Assembly (NCBI RefSeq): GCF_001620265.1
Contig: NZ_CP012661.1
Location: 1,364,001-1,428,000, forward strand
Direction of reading: 5' to 3'
From: Frigidibacter mobilis
GTDB taxonomy: Bacteria > Pseudomonadota > Alphaproteobacteria > Rhodobacterales > Rhodobacteraceae
DNA: 64,000 bases
Shown here: positions 8,071 to 17,118 of the stretch, piece after piece
How the letters are laid out: each line of letters begins with the position of its first letter
Numbering within the stretch: position 1 is the stretch's first letter
Notes under the pieces: model-generated
What the model was told of the DNA's origin: nothing
Database searches by the model: none
What the model saw: only the letters and a program-made list of their open reading frames with translations
Made by a program: the position numbers and the translations under genes

Positions 8071-8873
8071 ACGCGCTCGCCCCGCATCGCGCCGACCGCA
8101 CGGCACCCTACTACCGCCCTGTCTCGCAGGAATGCGCGCTGTTCGAGGCGGCCCATGCCAAAGGTCTTCCCCTTCTTCTGAAGGGGCCGACCGGCTGCGG
8201 CAAGACCCGGTTCGTGGAGCATATGGCGGCGCGCCTCGGCCGCCCGCTCTACACCGTGGCCTGCCATGACGACCTGTCCGCCGCCGACCTGATCGGCCGC
8301 TACTTGCTACGCGGGGGCGAGACGGAATGGGTGGATGGCCCGCTGACCCGCGCCGTTCGGGAAGGGGCGATCTGCTATCTTGACGAGGTGATCGAGGCGC
8401 GTAAGGACGTGACGGTGGTGCTGCACCCCCTGACCGACAACCGCCGCACCCTGATGATCGACCGCACCGGCGAGGAACTGGTGGCTCCGCCCGGCTTCAT
8501 GCTGGTGGCCAGCTACAACCCCGGCTACCAGAACGTCCTCAAGCGTCTGAAACCCTCGACCCGGCAGCGGTTCCTGTCGATCAGCTTCGGCTTTCCCGAT
8601 CCGGCAACCGAAATGGCGGTGGTGGCGCGGGAAAGCGGCCTTGATGCAGCGCGCACCGCGCCGCTGGTGCGGCTGGCGGGGATGATCCGCGCCCTGTCGG
8701 GGATGGATCTGGAGGAGGGCGTTTCCACCCGCCTGCTGATCTATGCCGCCAGCCTGATCGCCGCGGGGATGCCGCTGGAGCGCGCCTTGCAGGCCGCCGT
8801 AGTGGAACCCCTGACCGACGAGCCCGATGTGGCAGAGGCGCTGCGAGACCTGATCGCCAGCGTCTACGGATAG
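8067..8873 (+). CDS. norQ: NorQ MoxR-type AAA+ ATPase
   Basis: 268 aa with Walker A GPTGCGKT at 40-47 and Walker B-type ICYLDEV near 100. NorQ belongs to the CbbQ/NirQ/NorQ MoxR-like ATPases, which with a VWA-domain partner (NorD) activate NO reductase after assembly, probably by metal insertion into NorB. It overlaps norB by 4 bp and is followed four bases later by norD, so the norBQD genes are one translational unit. Confidence 0.95.
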   Translation: MNALAPHRADRTAPYYRPVSQECALFEAAHAKGLPLLLKGPTGCGKTRFVEHMAARLGRPLYTVACHDDLSAADLIGRYLLRGGETEWVDGPLTRAVREGAICYLDEVIEARKDVTVVLHPLTDNRRTLMIDRTGEELVAPPGFMLVASYNPGYQNVLKRLKPSTRQRFLSISFGFPDPATEMAVVARESGLDAARTAPLVRLAGMIRALSGMDLEEGVSTRLLIYAASLIAAGMPLERALQAAVVEPLTDEPDVAEALRDLIASVYG

Positions 8874-8877
8874 CGCG

Positions 8878-10753
8878 ATGGCCCTGCACCCGATGGACCT
8901 GATGGAGCCCGAGGAGACCGTCGGCAACCTCTGGCACGGGCTTGCGCAGCGGCTGGCGCCGCTGGCGGGCCATGAGGGCAGCGCGGTGACGCTGGAGGCC
9001 GTGCGCCCCAGCGTCACGCTGCTGTTCCGCGCGCTTGGCGGCCAGCCGGGGGTCGAGGTTGCGGCCAGCCCCGCCACCGCCTCGCGCCACCGCCGCGGGC
9101 TTGGCGCGCATCTGGCCGAGGCGCGGGTGCTGGAACATGTCGCGCGCTTCGACGGCGCCAGCCTGCGCCTGCCGCCGGGGATGGATGCTTTCCCGTCGGT
9201 GGAGATGAACCGCGCCGCCTATCTGTGGCTCGCTGCCCTCGCGGCACTGGCAGAGCCTGCTGCCGCGCCCGCCGATCCGCTGGCCGCCGACCTTGCGCAT
9301 CTGGCGGCGATGCAGCGCGCCAGCGCCCGGGTGCTGGCGCGCTGCCCCGGCCTGCGCGCCCACCATGCCGCGATGTGTGCGTATCTGGCCGCCTCGCCCG
9401 CCCTTGCTGCCTCTGCCGCCGAACGCCGGGTGGCCGATCTTACGCGCAAGGTGCTGGCGGGTGAGGCACTTCCCCCGCAGGACAGCGCCCCCGCCCCCCG
9501 CGGCTATGCGCCGCTCGCGCCACTGCCGATCTGGCTGCGTCTGGATGCGCCCGGCGCCGGGGCTAGCGCGGCACAAGATGGCGATGCGATCACCGCCCCG
9601 CCCGGCCTTGCCTCTGCCACCCGCAAGCAGGCGATGCGCGAGGAGAACGAGCAGGCCAACCGCACCGACAGCTTCATCATGCACCGCTTTGAATCGATCC
9701 TGTCCTGGGTGGAAAGCATGGGCCTGAACCGCGCCACCGATGACGATGATCTGCAGAACGCCCAGAGGGCGGCCGAGGATCAGGACCACATCGCCCTGAC
9801 CCGCCACCACAAGCGCGCCGCGACCCGGCTGCGCCTGCATCTCGACCTTGCGCCGCAGGATGCCGAACATGAACGGCTGTCGGACCGCTTCATCTATCCC
9901 GAATGGAATCACCGCGCCCGCGCCTACATGCCCGATCATTGCCGCGTACTGGAGGCGGAGGCCGCCCCCGGGAGCCACTTTGCCCCCCCCGCGGCTGATG
10001 GCCCGGGTGCGCCAGCAGTTCCAGGTGCTGCACCCGCGCCGCATCCTGCTGCCGCGGCAGGTGGACGGTGCCGAACTGGACCTTGACGCGCTGATCGCCG
10101 CGCGCGTCACGCTGCGCGCCTCCGGCCAGGCCAGCGACCGCATCTTCCGAGACCTGCGGCAGGTGGAACGCGATCTGTCGGTGGCTATCCTGATGGACTG
10201 CTCGCGCTCCACCGAATCCGTGGTGGGCACGCGCAGCGTCATCGACACGATGCGCGAGGCGCTCGCGGCGCTGGCGGGCGGCATCGACGCGGCGGGGGAC
10301 CGGCAGGCGATCTGGGGGTTTTCCTCGCTGCGCCGCGACCGGGTGTTCCTGACCCGGTGCAAGGGGTTTGCCGAACGGATGGCGCCCGATGTCACCGCCC
10401 GCATCGGTGGGCTGCATCCGGGGCACTATACACGGCTGGGGGCGGCGATCCGCCATGCCTCGGCGCAGCTTGCCGAGGAGCCTGCGGCGCGCAAGCTGCT
10501 GCTGGTGCTGACCGATGGCAAGCCCAATGACCTTGACCATTACGAGGGCACCCACGGCATCGAGGACAGCCACATGGCGGTGCGCGAGGCGCGCCGCGCG
10601 GGCCTGACGGTGCATGGGGTGATCGTCGATGCCGACGGGCAGGACTGGTTCGCCCGCATCTTCGGCCGTGCCGGTTTCACCCTCCTGCCCGATCCTGCCC
10701 GGCTCGGCCGGGCCCTGCCGGACATCTACCGTTCCCTGACACAGGAGACCTGA
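8878..10753 (+). CDS. norD: NorD VWA-domain activation protein, frameshifted
   Basis: The first frame, from ATG 8878 (MALHPMDLMEPEETVGNLWH), is lost in an eight-C run at 9983-9990. The continuing frame, starting RLMARVRQQFQVLHPRR, runs to 10753. Removing one C gives about 624 aa, the family length. The C-terminal von Willebrand A domain starts DLSVAILMDCSRSTESVVG, with the MIDAS motif DCSRS. NorD partners NorQ to mature the NorCB complex. The homopolymer position and the intact sequence on both sides point to a sequencing error rather than a broken gene. Confidence 0.88.
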
Positions 10754-10754
10754 C

Positions 10755-10931
10755 ATGCGCCTTCCCCTGATCCTCGCCGCCATCCTTACGCCGGCCGTCG
10801 CCGCCGGCGAGACGTTTCAGCGCCCTATCCCTGCGCCGCAGACCGCGCAGGCCGAGCTCAGCTATCTTGCCGCCTCTGTCATCATGCTGCTGGCGCTGGT
10901 TGCGGTGCAATGGCTGGTCCGCCGCAGATGA
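10755..10931 (+). CDS. Tiny membrane protein after norD
   Basis: A 58-aa protein with an N-terminal signal-like segment (LPLILAAILTPAVAAG), a short polar spacer, and a C-terminal hydrophobic helix (YLAASVIMLLALVAVQWLV) ending in RRR. ATG 10755 begins one base after the norD stop. The stop overlaps the next gene as ATGA. Position after norD matches norE/norF of norCBQDEF operons, but it is far shorter than NorE (a cytochrome oxidase subunit III relative), so no symbol is given. Tight coupling makes it likely to be a real gene. Confidence 0.6.
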   Translation: MRLPLILAAILTPAVAAGETFQRPIPAPQTAQAELSYLAASVIMLLALVAVQWLVRRR

Positions 10932-11140
10932 GCATCTTGCGGCTGGCACTGATGCTCTACCCGTTCGGGGCCGGGGCGATGGCGGTCAACCTGTTCTTCG
11001 CCTCGCTGATCGGCAGCTGGGTCGGCTGGCCGGTACTGACGCCGGTGCAGTCAGTTCTGGGGGGGCTGGTGCTTGGCGTTCCCGCCACCTGGGCCTTCGC
11101 CCGGCATATCCGGCGGCTGATGGCGCAGGCGGAGACCTGA
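10928..11140 (+). CDS. Small membrane protein, last gene of nor operon
   Basis: A 70-aa protein with two hydrophobic segments: LALMLYPFGAGAMAVNLFFASLIG and VLGGLVLGVPATWAFA. It ends in a basic and polar tail, ARHIRRLMAQAET. ATG 10928 overlaps the previous stop, so it is co-translated with the 58-aa gene. Size and position resemble NorF of Paracoccus-type nor operons, but I cannot confirm homology by eye. It may be an accessory or assembly factor for NO reductase. That role is inference from the operon only. Confidence 0.65.
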   Translation: MSILRLALMLYPFGAGAMAVNLFFASLIGSWVGWPVLTPVQSVLGGLVLGVPATWAFARHIRRLMAQAET

Positions 11141-11209
11141 GCGGGCGGCCCCGGTGCCACCATGCGCCCGCCCTCCGCGTCCCACAGGCATTGCCCCCGA
11201 AACGCAAAA

Positions 11210-11229
11210 CGCCCCTCTTTCGAGGGGCG
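11210..11229 (-). terminator. typA terminator
   Basis: CGCCCCTC / GAGGGGCG, an 8-bp stem with a TTTC loop. On the minus strand it is followed by TTTTGCGTTT, a good intrinsic terminator for typA. It also separates the converging nor operon. Confidence 0.8.
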
Positions 11230-11252
11230 CTGCTATCGTCACGTCAGGCGCT

Positions 11253-13070
11253 TCAGCCGGCTTTCGACTGCCGCTTGCGCTCATGCGGGTCCAGATGGCG
11301 CTTGCGCAGGCGGATGATCTTCGGCGTCACCTCCACCAGCTCGTCATCGTCGATATAGGCGATGGCCTCTTCGAGGCTCATCCGCACCGGGGTGGTCAGC
11401 CGCACCGCTTCATCCGTGCCGGACGCGCGCATATTGGTCAGCTTCTTGCCCTTCAGCGGGTTCACCTCAAGGTCATTGTCGCGGCTGTGCTCGCCGATAA
11501 TCATGCCCTCATAGACCTGTTCCTGGGCGCCCAAGAACAGCCGGCCGCGGTCTTCGAGGTTCCACAGCGCGAAGGCGACGGTGGTGCCGTTCTCCATCGA
11601 GATCAGCACGCCCTGGCGGCGACCCTGGATCGGGCCCTTGAAGGGGGCCCATTCGTGGAAGATCCGGTTCAGCACGCCGGTGCCGCGGGTGTCGGTCAGG
11701 AACTGGCCGTGATAGCCGATCAGCCCGCGCGAGGGCACATGGGCCACGATCCGGGTCTTGCCGACGCCGGCGGGGCGCATCTCGACCAGGTCGCCCTTGC
11801 GCTCGCCGGTCAGCTTGTCGATCACCGCGCCCGAGTATTCGTCATCCACGTCGATGGTGACTTCCTCGATCGGCTCCATCCGCTGGCCGTTCTCTTCCTT
11901 GAAGATCACGCGCGGGCGGCTGATCGACAGCTCGAACCCCTCGCGGCGCATGTTCTCGATCAAGACGCCCATCTGCAATTCGCCGCGGCCCGAGACGATG
12001 AAGGCCTCGCCGCCGGGCGTGTCCTCGATCTTGATGGCGACGTTCGACTCGGCTTCCTTCATCAGCCGCTCGCGGATGACGCGGGACTGCACCTTGGTGC
12101 CGTCCTTGCCCGCCAGCGGCGAATCGTTGATGCCGAAGGTCACGCTGATCGTCGGCGGGTCGATGGGCTGCGCCGGCAGCGGCACGTCCAGCGCCAGGTC
12201 GCACAGCGTGTCGGCCACGGTGGCCTTGGTCATGCCCGCGACGGTCACGATGTCACCGGCCTGCGCCTCGTCGATCGGGGTCTGGCCGAGGCCGCGGAAC
12301 GCGAGGATCTTCGACACGCGGAACTGCTCGATCCGCTCGCCGGTGCGCGACAGCGCCTTGAGGCTGTCGCCGACCTTCAGCGTGCCGCTTTCGACGCGGC
12401 CGGTCAGCACGCGGCCCATGAACGGGTCCGATCCCAGCGTGGTCGCCAGCATCTGGAACGGTTCGGCCTGGCGCGCGACCTGCTTGGGCGCGGGCACATG
12501 CCGCACGATCATGTCGAACAGCGCCGTCAGATCCTTGCGGGGCCCGTCCAGCGACTCGTCGGCCCAGCCAGAGCGGCCCGAGGCATAAAGGTGCGGGAAA
12601 TCCAGCTGTTGATCGTTGGCACCCAGGTTGGCGAAGAGGTCGAACACCTCGTTCAGTGCCCGGTCGGGTTCCGCATCGGCCTTGTCGACCTTGTTCAGGA
12701 TCACGATGGGGCGCAGGCCGAGCGCCAGCGCCTTGGCAAGCACGAACTTGGTCTGCGGCATCGGGCCTTCGGCGGCATCCACCAGCAGGCAAACACCGTC
12801 CACCATCGACAGGATCCGCTCCACCTCGCCGCCGAAATCGGCGTGGCCGGGAGTGTCGACGATGTTGATGCGGATGCCGTCATGTTCGACGCTCGTGCAC
12901 TTCGCCAGGATGGTGATCCCGCGCTCGCGCTCGATGTCATTGCTGTCCATCGCCCGTTCGGTCGTGGCCTGGTTCTCGCGGTAGGTCCCCGACTGTTTCA
13001 GAAGCTCGTCCACCAGGGTGGTCTTGCCGTGGTCAACGTGAGCGATGATCGCAATATTGCGAAGGTCCAT
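11253..13070 (-). CDS. typA: Ribosome-associated translational GTPase TypA/BipA
   Basis: 605 aa starting MDLRNIAIIAHVDHGKTT. GTPase motifs G1 (AHVDHGKTT), G3 (DTPGH) and G4 (NKVD) are intact, followed by the EF-G-like domains and the basic BipA-specific C-terminus. The protein binds the ribosome and is tied to stress adaptation and subunit assembly. The start at 13070 matches the family N-terminus exactly, and the length is normal. It is a stand-alone gene with its own terminator at 11210-11229. Confidence 0.97.
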   Translation of the reverse strand: MDLRNIAIIAHVDHGKTTLVDELLKQSGTYRENQATTERAMDSNDIERERGITILAKCTSVEHDGIRINIVDTPGHADFGGEVERILSMVDGVCLLVDAAEGPMPQTKFVLAKALALGLRPIVILNKVDKADAEPDRALNEVFDLFANLGANDQQLDFPHLYASGRSGWADESLDGPRKDLTALFDMIVRHVPAPKQVARQAEPFQMLATTLGSDPFMGRVLTGRVESGTLKVGDSLKALSRTGERIEQFRVSKILAFRGLGQTPIDEAQAGDIVTVAGMTKATVADTLCDLALDVPLPAQPIDPPTISVTFGINDSPLAGKDGTKVQSRVIRERLMKEAESNVAIKIEDTPGGEAFIVSGRGELQMGVLIENMRREGFELSISRPRVIFKEENGQRMEPIEEVTIDVDDEYSGAVIDKLTGERKGDLVEMRPAGVGKTRIVAHVPSRGLIGYHGQFLTDTRGTGVLNRIFHEWAPFKGPIQGRRQGVLISMENGTTVAFALWNLEDRGRLFLGAQEQVYEGMIIGEHSRDNDLEVNPLKGKKLTNMRASGTDEAVRLTTPVRMSLEEAIAYIDDDELVEVTPKIIRLRKRHLDPHERKRQSKAG

Positions 13071-13138
13071 GATATCGTCCTGTATGCTGCGCCGCCGCGC
13101 ATAGACGATGTTCCCCCGAAAGGCCAGCGGAATAAGGT

Positions 13139-13471
13139 CTAGTGCACCGAGGTTTGCGACAGCAGGTTGATGACCACGATCCCGGCGATGATGAGCGCGA
13201 TGCCGACCACGGCCCAGAAATCCAGCTTCTGCCCGAAGACAAAATAGCCCGAGGTGGAGATCAGGACAATGCCGATCCCCGACCACAGCGCATAGGTCAC
13301 CCCCAGCGGGATTACCTTCAGCACCTGCATGAAGAACCAGAAGGCACCGCCAAATCCGACCACGATCCCGACCGAGGGCCAGAACCGGGTCAGTTGCTGG
13401 CTGGCCTGCAGGCACGAGGTGCCGAAGGTCTCGAACAGCACGGCGAACAGCAGGAAGACGTAGGTTTTCAT
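13139..13471 (-). CDS. SMR-family multidrug/guanidinium exporter
   Basis: 110 aa with four predicted transmembrane helices. The essential membrane glutamate is Glu14 (LLFAVLFETFGTS), as in EmrE. The fourth helix region reads WAVVGIALIIAGIVVINLLS. SMR proteins work as dimeric proton antiporters for quaternary ammonium compounds or guanidinium. Which subfamily (Qac or Gdx) cannot be settled from the sequence by eye. It precedes typA on the same strand with a 68-bp gap. Confidence 0.88.
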   Translation of the reverse strand: MKTYVFLLFAVLFETFGTSCLQASQQLTRFWPSVGIVVGFGGAFWFFMQVLKVIPLGVTYALWSGIGIVLISTSGYFVFGQKLDFWAVVGIALIIAGIVVINLLSQTSVH

Positions 13472-13578
13472 AGGCGGGGTCCGGGGAAGGGTCTGTCTCC
13501 CGCCTATAGCCGCGATTCCCTGCCGGCGGAATGCCAGAAGCGACAGATCACGCCGACCTGAAACTTCCCCGCCCGCGG

Positions 13579-14214
13579 TCAGGCGGCGACATACCAGTCG
13601 CGCCGGTGGTTCATGGCGATCACCCCGTTCAGCACCAGCGCCCCCAGCAGCGACCAGGCCACCTGCATCGGCTCCAGCACGAAGGCCGAGGCGACGAAGA
13701 GGCAGGCGTCATAGCCAAGCTGCACCCAGCCGGCACGGATGCCCCAGCGATCCTGCACGATCACCGCGACGATGGACACGCCGCCAAGCGATGAGGCGTG
13801 GCGGAAGAGGCCAAGCAGCCCCGCGCCGGCGACCACGCCGAACAGCACCGCCGCGGCGCCGGGATGGATATGGGCAATGCTGACATAGGGCGCCATCGCA
13901 TCGGCCAGCGCCGAGACGGCGGCGACGGACACGAAGCTCTTGATCGCAAAGACCCGGCCCTTGCGCATCCAGGCGATGCCGTAGAAGGGCAGGTTGACCG
14001 TGAAGAACACCGCGCCAAAGCTCCAGCCCATGCCATAGGCGATCACCAGCGCCAGCCCCGCTGTACCGCCCGTGACCAGCCCGGCCATGCGCAAGAGGTG
14101 GATGCCAAGCGCGCATTGCACGGTGCTGATGAACAGCCCCTGTGCATCCTCGACAAGGGTGTAGCGCGGAGTCGCGGGCGTGGTGAACGCGGGGGGATTA
14201 AGGTCAGTGGCCAT
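13579..14214 (-). CDS. YitT-family membrane protein, copy 1
   Basis: 211 aa with about six hydrophobic segments and the motif GLVTGGTAGLALVIAYGMGWSFGAVFF typical of the YitT/DUF161 family. It ends NGVIAMNHRRDWYVAA. It is homologous throughout to the next gene at 14303-14947, for example VFFTVNLPFYGIAWMRKG against VFFAVNLPFYWLGYRRMG. Function is unknown; a transporter role has been suggested for the family. The gene lies 88 bp downstream of its paralogue on the same strand. Confidence 0.82.
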   Translation of the reverse strand: MATDLNPPAFTTPATPRYTLVEDAQGLFISTVQCALGIHLLRMAGLVTGGTAGLALVIAYGMGWSFGAVFFTVNLPFYGIAWMRKGRVFAIKSFVSVAAVSALADAMAPYVSIAHIHPGAAAVLFGVVAGAGLLGLFRHASSLGGVSIVAVIVQDRWGIRAGWVQLGYDACLFVASAFVLEPMQVAWSLLGALVLNGVIAMNHRRDWYVAA

Positions 14215-14274
14215 GACCTAAATGTCGCAGCGCAGCACCATTAGTAAAGTGCCGGTTCTGCAACCCATCCCCGC

Positions 14275-14298
14275 GCCCCGCGCATGGCTCCGCGGGGC
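14275..14298 (-). terminator. Hairpin between the two yitT paralogues
   Basis: GCCCCGCG / CGCGGGGC, an 8-bp stem with an 8-nt loop, lies directly after the stop of the upstream paralogue. No T tract follows on the minus strand, so termination would be weak or Rho-assisted. Confidence 0.4.
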
Positions 14299-14302
14299 TT
14301 GC

Positions 14303-14947
14303 TCAGGTGGCGATATACCTGTCGCGCCGGTGGTTCAGCGCGATCACCAGGTTGACCACCAGCGCGCCAAGTGCCGACCAGGCCACGGTGATCGGATCGC
14401 GGATCAGCAGCGCCGCCGAGAACAGGCAGGCATCGAAGATCAATTGCGTCCAGCCGGCCCGGAAGCCGGTGCGGTCCTGCAGGTAGAGCGCGACGATGCC
14501 GACCCCGCCCAGGCTCGCCCCGTGCCGGAACAGCGCCAGCAGCGCCGAGCCGGAGACGAAGCCGAACAGCACCGCCCCGAGCCAGGGGTTCAGGTCGGCA
14601 AAGGAGATATAGCCCGGCAGCACCGCCACCATTCCCGACAGCAGCCCCACGGCGAGGAAGGTCTTGATGGTGAAGCGCAGCCCCATGCGCCGGTATCCCA
14701 GCCAGTAGAACGGCAGGTTCACCGCAAAGAACACCGGCGCAAAGCCCCAGCCGGTCGCGTAGGAAATCAGGATCGCCAGCCCCGCCGTCTGCCCGGTAAT
14801 CATGCCCAGATGGGTCAGGATCACGATGCCGAAGGCCGCCATGCCGGTGCCGTAGAGGATGCCCTGTGCATCCTCGATCAGGGTATGCCTGCTGACGGAC
14901 GCGCCGGCGGGTGCGGTTTCGGGGGCGGGGAGGGGTGTCTGGCTCAT
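14303..14947 (-). CDS. YitT-family membrane protein, copy 2
   Basis: 214 aa, starting MSQTPLPAPETAPAGASVSRHTLIEDAQGILYG. The family motif reads GMITGQTAGLAILISYATGWGFAPVFF, and about six membrane segments are present. The C-terminus VVNLVIALNHRRDRYIAT parallels that of copy 1. Start 14947 is chosen because homology with copy 1 begins just after it; the longer in-frame extension is low complexity. Function is unknown. The pair is a tandem duplication with clear divergence. Confidence 0.82.
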   Translation of the reverse strand: MSQTPLPAPETAPAGASVSRHTLIEDAQGILYGTGMAAFGIVILTHLGMITGQTAGLAILISYATGWGFAPVFFAVNLPFYWLGYRRMGLRFTIKTFLAVGLLSGMVAVLPGYISFADLNPWLGAVLFGFVSGSALLALFRHGASLGGVGIVALYLQDRTGFRAGWTQLIFDACLFSAALLIRDPITVAWSALGALVVNLVIALNHRRDRYIAT

Positions 14948-15115
14948 GCCTGCTCTGTGCCCCAAGCGCGGCGCCGCGTCTAGCCCGTGCCTGCGTCCCA
15001 TCGGTCCCGCCCGTGCAACTTTGCCTTGCCTTGCGCGTTAAGGCTATCGCAGTTTGCACGGCACAATACCCCTCCGCGCGCCGGGCGCGGCCGTGCGGGG
15101 AGGGCGGAGACGGAC

Positions 15116-16189
15116 ATGCGCAGCACCACACAGCCCCTTTTTTCCGGTGACGGACCTGCCGCCGCAGAGCTTCGGGGCGTGGATTGGCAGGCCAATCCCC
15201 TGGGGCCGCCAGAAGGCTGGCCCGTGGCGCTGAAGGTCGCGGTGCAGATGATGCTGGCCTCGGAATTCCCCAAATGCCTGTTCTGGGGTCCGCAGATGAT
15301 TTCGCTGCACAATGCGGCGTTTCGGGTGATCCTTGGCGACAAGCCCCCCGCGCAGGGCCGCCCGATGCGCGAGGTCTGGCCCGAGATCATCGACGAGATC
15401 GAACCTCTGGCCTGCAGGGCGCTGGCGGGCGAGGCGGTGTTCCTCAATGACATGCCGCTGATGATCGACCGCCACGGCACCCCGGAACAGGCCTGGTTCA
15501 CCTTCTGCTACAGCCCGATCCGGGATGAGGAAGGCGCCGTTGCCGGCTTCATCGACACGGTGATCGAAACCACGGCGCGGGTGAAGGCCGAACGGGAACT
15601 GGCAATCCGCAATGCCGAGCTGACCCACCGGATCAAGAACACCTTCTCGATCATCTCGGTGATCGCCCGGCAGACGATGCGGGGTGCCAGGGACCTGGAC
15701 AACGCCTGGGAGGTGCTGTCGCAGCGGCTGGGAGCGCTGGCCGACACCCACGGCGTGCTCTCTGCCGGCCAGCACGTCGCCGCCCCGATGGATGAGGTGG
15801 TCACTGCGGCGCTGCGCCCGCACCGCACCGGCGAGGGCCGCTTTCACCTGTCGGGCGGGCCGATCCGGCTGCGCGAGCAGCAGGCGCTGGCGCTGTCGCT
15901 GGCGCTGAACGAACTGGCGACCAATGCGATGAAATACGGCGCGCTCTCGGTCGAGGGCGGCCATGTCGATCTGGCCTGGGCCGAGGAGCCCTCGCCCGAG
16001 GGTCCTGTGGTGCGCTTCACCTGGACCGAGCGCGGCGGCCCGCCGGTGACAGAGCCTGCGCGGCGCAGCTTCGGCACGAGGCTGATCGCGCAGATCGTGC
16101 CGCAGGATTTCGGAGGCACCGCGCAACTGGACTATGCGTCTGGCGGGTTCGTCTACACCCTGACCGGGACGGTGGGTGAGCAAGGCTGA
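15116..16189 (+). CDS. PAS-containing HWE-family sensor histidine kinase
   Basis: 357 aa and cytoplasmic, with no membrane segment. The N-terminal PAS-like domain includes ASEFPKCLFWGPQMISLHN and a second half ending DTVIETTARV. The phosphoacceptor region is ELTHRIKNTFSIISVIARQ, the N box is LNELATNAMKYGAL, and FTWTERGG supplies the WxE motif that defines HWE kinases. ATG 15116 follows GGCGGAGA. No response regulator is adjacent, so partner and signal are unknown. HWE kinases in alphaproteobacteria often act in light or general stress signalling. Confidence 0.88.
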   Translation: MRSTTQPLFSGDGPAAAELRGVDWQANPLGPPEGWPVALKVAVQMMLASEFPKCLFWGPQMISLHNAAFRVILGDKPPAQGRPMREVWPEIIDEIEPLACRALAGEAVFLNDMPLMIDRHGTPEQAWFTFCYSPIRDEEGAVAGFIDTVIETTARVKAERELAIRNAELTHRIKNTFSIISVIARQTMRGARDLDNAWEVLSQRLGALADTHGVLSAGQHVAAPMDEVVTAALRPHRTGEGRFHLSGGPIRLREQQALALSLALNELATNAMKYGALSVEGGHVDLAWAEEPSPEGPVVRFTWTERGGPPVTEPARRSFGTRLIAQIVPQDFGGTAQLDYASGGFVYTLTGTVGEQG

Positions 16190-16389
16190 TCCGCCGGATC
16201 CCGCCTTGCGACCGGCAGAATCTGGCAACAATCAGCCGCAGGATCGGAACTGTTTCCAAAAAATTGGCAATGGCGCCGCTTATTGGCTCCATTTGACCTT
16301 CACCGTGAGAACCGAGGGGCATCGCCTGCCGCCCACTCGCGGATGGGGAACCGCGACCCGGACCCGGCAGATCTCAGTGGAGACATGCC

Positions 16390-17028
16390 ATGACAGCCTT
16401 CTTTTGTGAACCCCTGCCACGTCTGCGGGCGCTTTGCGCGCTCGGGCTGACCTCGGTTGCGCTTGCCACGCCCGCGCCGCTGCTGGCGCTGGATATCGGC
16501 GCAAGCATCGGCGGGGTCGATGTCGGGGCCTCGATCGGCCACGGATCGGTTGCGGATGTGGGGGTCGGTGTCGGCAATGCCGTCGGCGCCAATGCCTCGG
16601 TCGGCGGGGGAGCCGTTGCCGGGGTCGATGCCTGCGTCGGCAATTGCGACACCGCCGCGGCACCGGGCACTCCGGGCACGCCCGGCACCCCTGGAACCCC
16701 CGGCGTGCCCGGAACTCCCGGAATGCCCGGCACCGTCAGCACGGCCGGCGCCAGCACCCTGCCACCGATTGCCCGCGGCCCGTTCATCTGTGCGGGCAGC
16801 GGCGGCAACACCACCGCCTTTGACGGTTACCCGCTGATGGACCGCAACGGCGCCTTCCTCGGCCATGTCCACTCGACCCAGCTTGGCAGCGGCACCGCAA
16901 TCCAGACGGTGCGGATCAAGACCGTGACCAACCGCTGCGCCACCATCTCGAAAGGCGGCTTCACTGTCTCGGGCAGCGCGATGCGCGCTGGCTTCACCGC
17001 GGCGCAGGCGGGGCTGGCGGCGAACTGA
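16390..17028 (+). CDS. Exported protein with a short collagen-like GXP tract
   Basis: 212 aa with an N-terminal signal peptide (about 1-33), then a glycine-rich region of imperfect GASIGG / VGVGVGN repeats (36-85). Next comes a collagen-like tract of about seven G-X-P triplets (GTP, GVP, GMP; residues 93-114), and a C-terminal domain with four cysteines in the protein (Cys82, Cys86, Cys134, Cys183). ATG 16390 follows GGAG at a normal distance. No enzymatic motif is recognised. It is 200 bp downstream of the histidine kinase on the same strand and may be a surface or matrix protein. That role is inference. Confidence 0.7.
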   Translation: MTAFFCEPLPRLRALCALGLTSVALATPAPLLALDIGASIGGVDVGASIGHGSVADVGVGVGNAVGANASVGGGAVAGVDACVGNCDTAAAPGTPGTPGTPGTPGVPGTPGMPGTVSTAGASTLPPIARGPFICAGSGGNTTAFDGYPLMDRNGAFLGHVHSTQLGSGTAIQTVRIKTVTNRCATISKGGFTVSGSAMRAGFTAAQAGLAAN

Positions 17029-17072
17029 TCGCGGGCGGAGGCCCCAAGGCATGCATAAACGCACATGCAAAA

Positions 17073-17098
17073 GGGGGCCGGCATCGCTGCCGGCCCCC
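17073..17098 (-). terminator. icd terminator
   Basis: A perfect 11-bp stem GGGGGCCGGCA / TGCCGGCCCCC with a TCGC loop is followed on the minus strand by TTTTGCATG. It is a strong intrinsic terminator for icd and also separates the convergent collagen-like gene. Confidence 0.85.
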
Positions 17099-17118
17099 TG
17101 TCACATCCGCCGACGGGA

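Noticed and set aside
10755..11140. Naming the two small genes after norD as norE and norF
   Set aside because: The first is far too short for NorE. NorF similarity of the second cannot be confirmed by eye, so only position supports the names.
16246..16250. GGAAC motif upstream of the collagen-like gene as an ECF/EcfG promoter
   Set aside because: No CGTT-type -10 follows at 16-17 bases.
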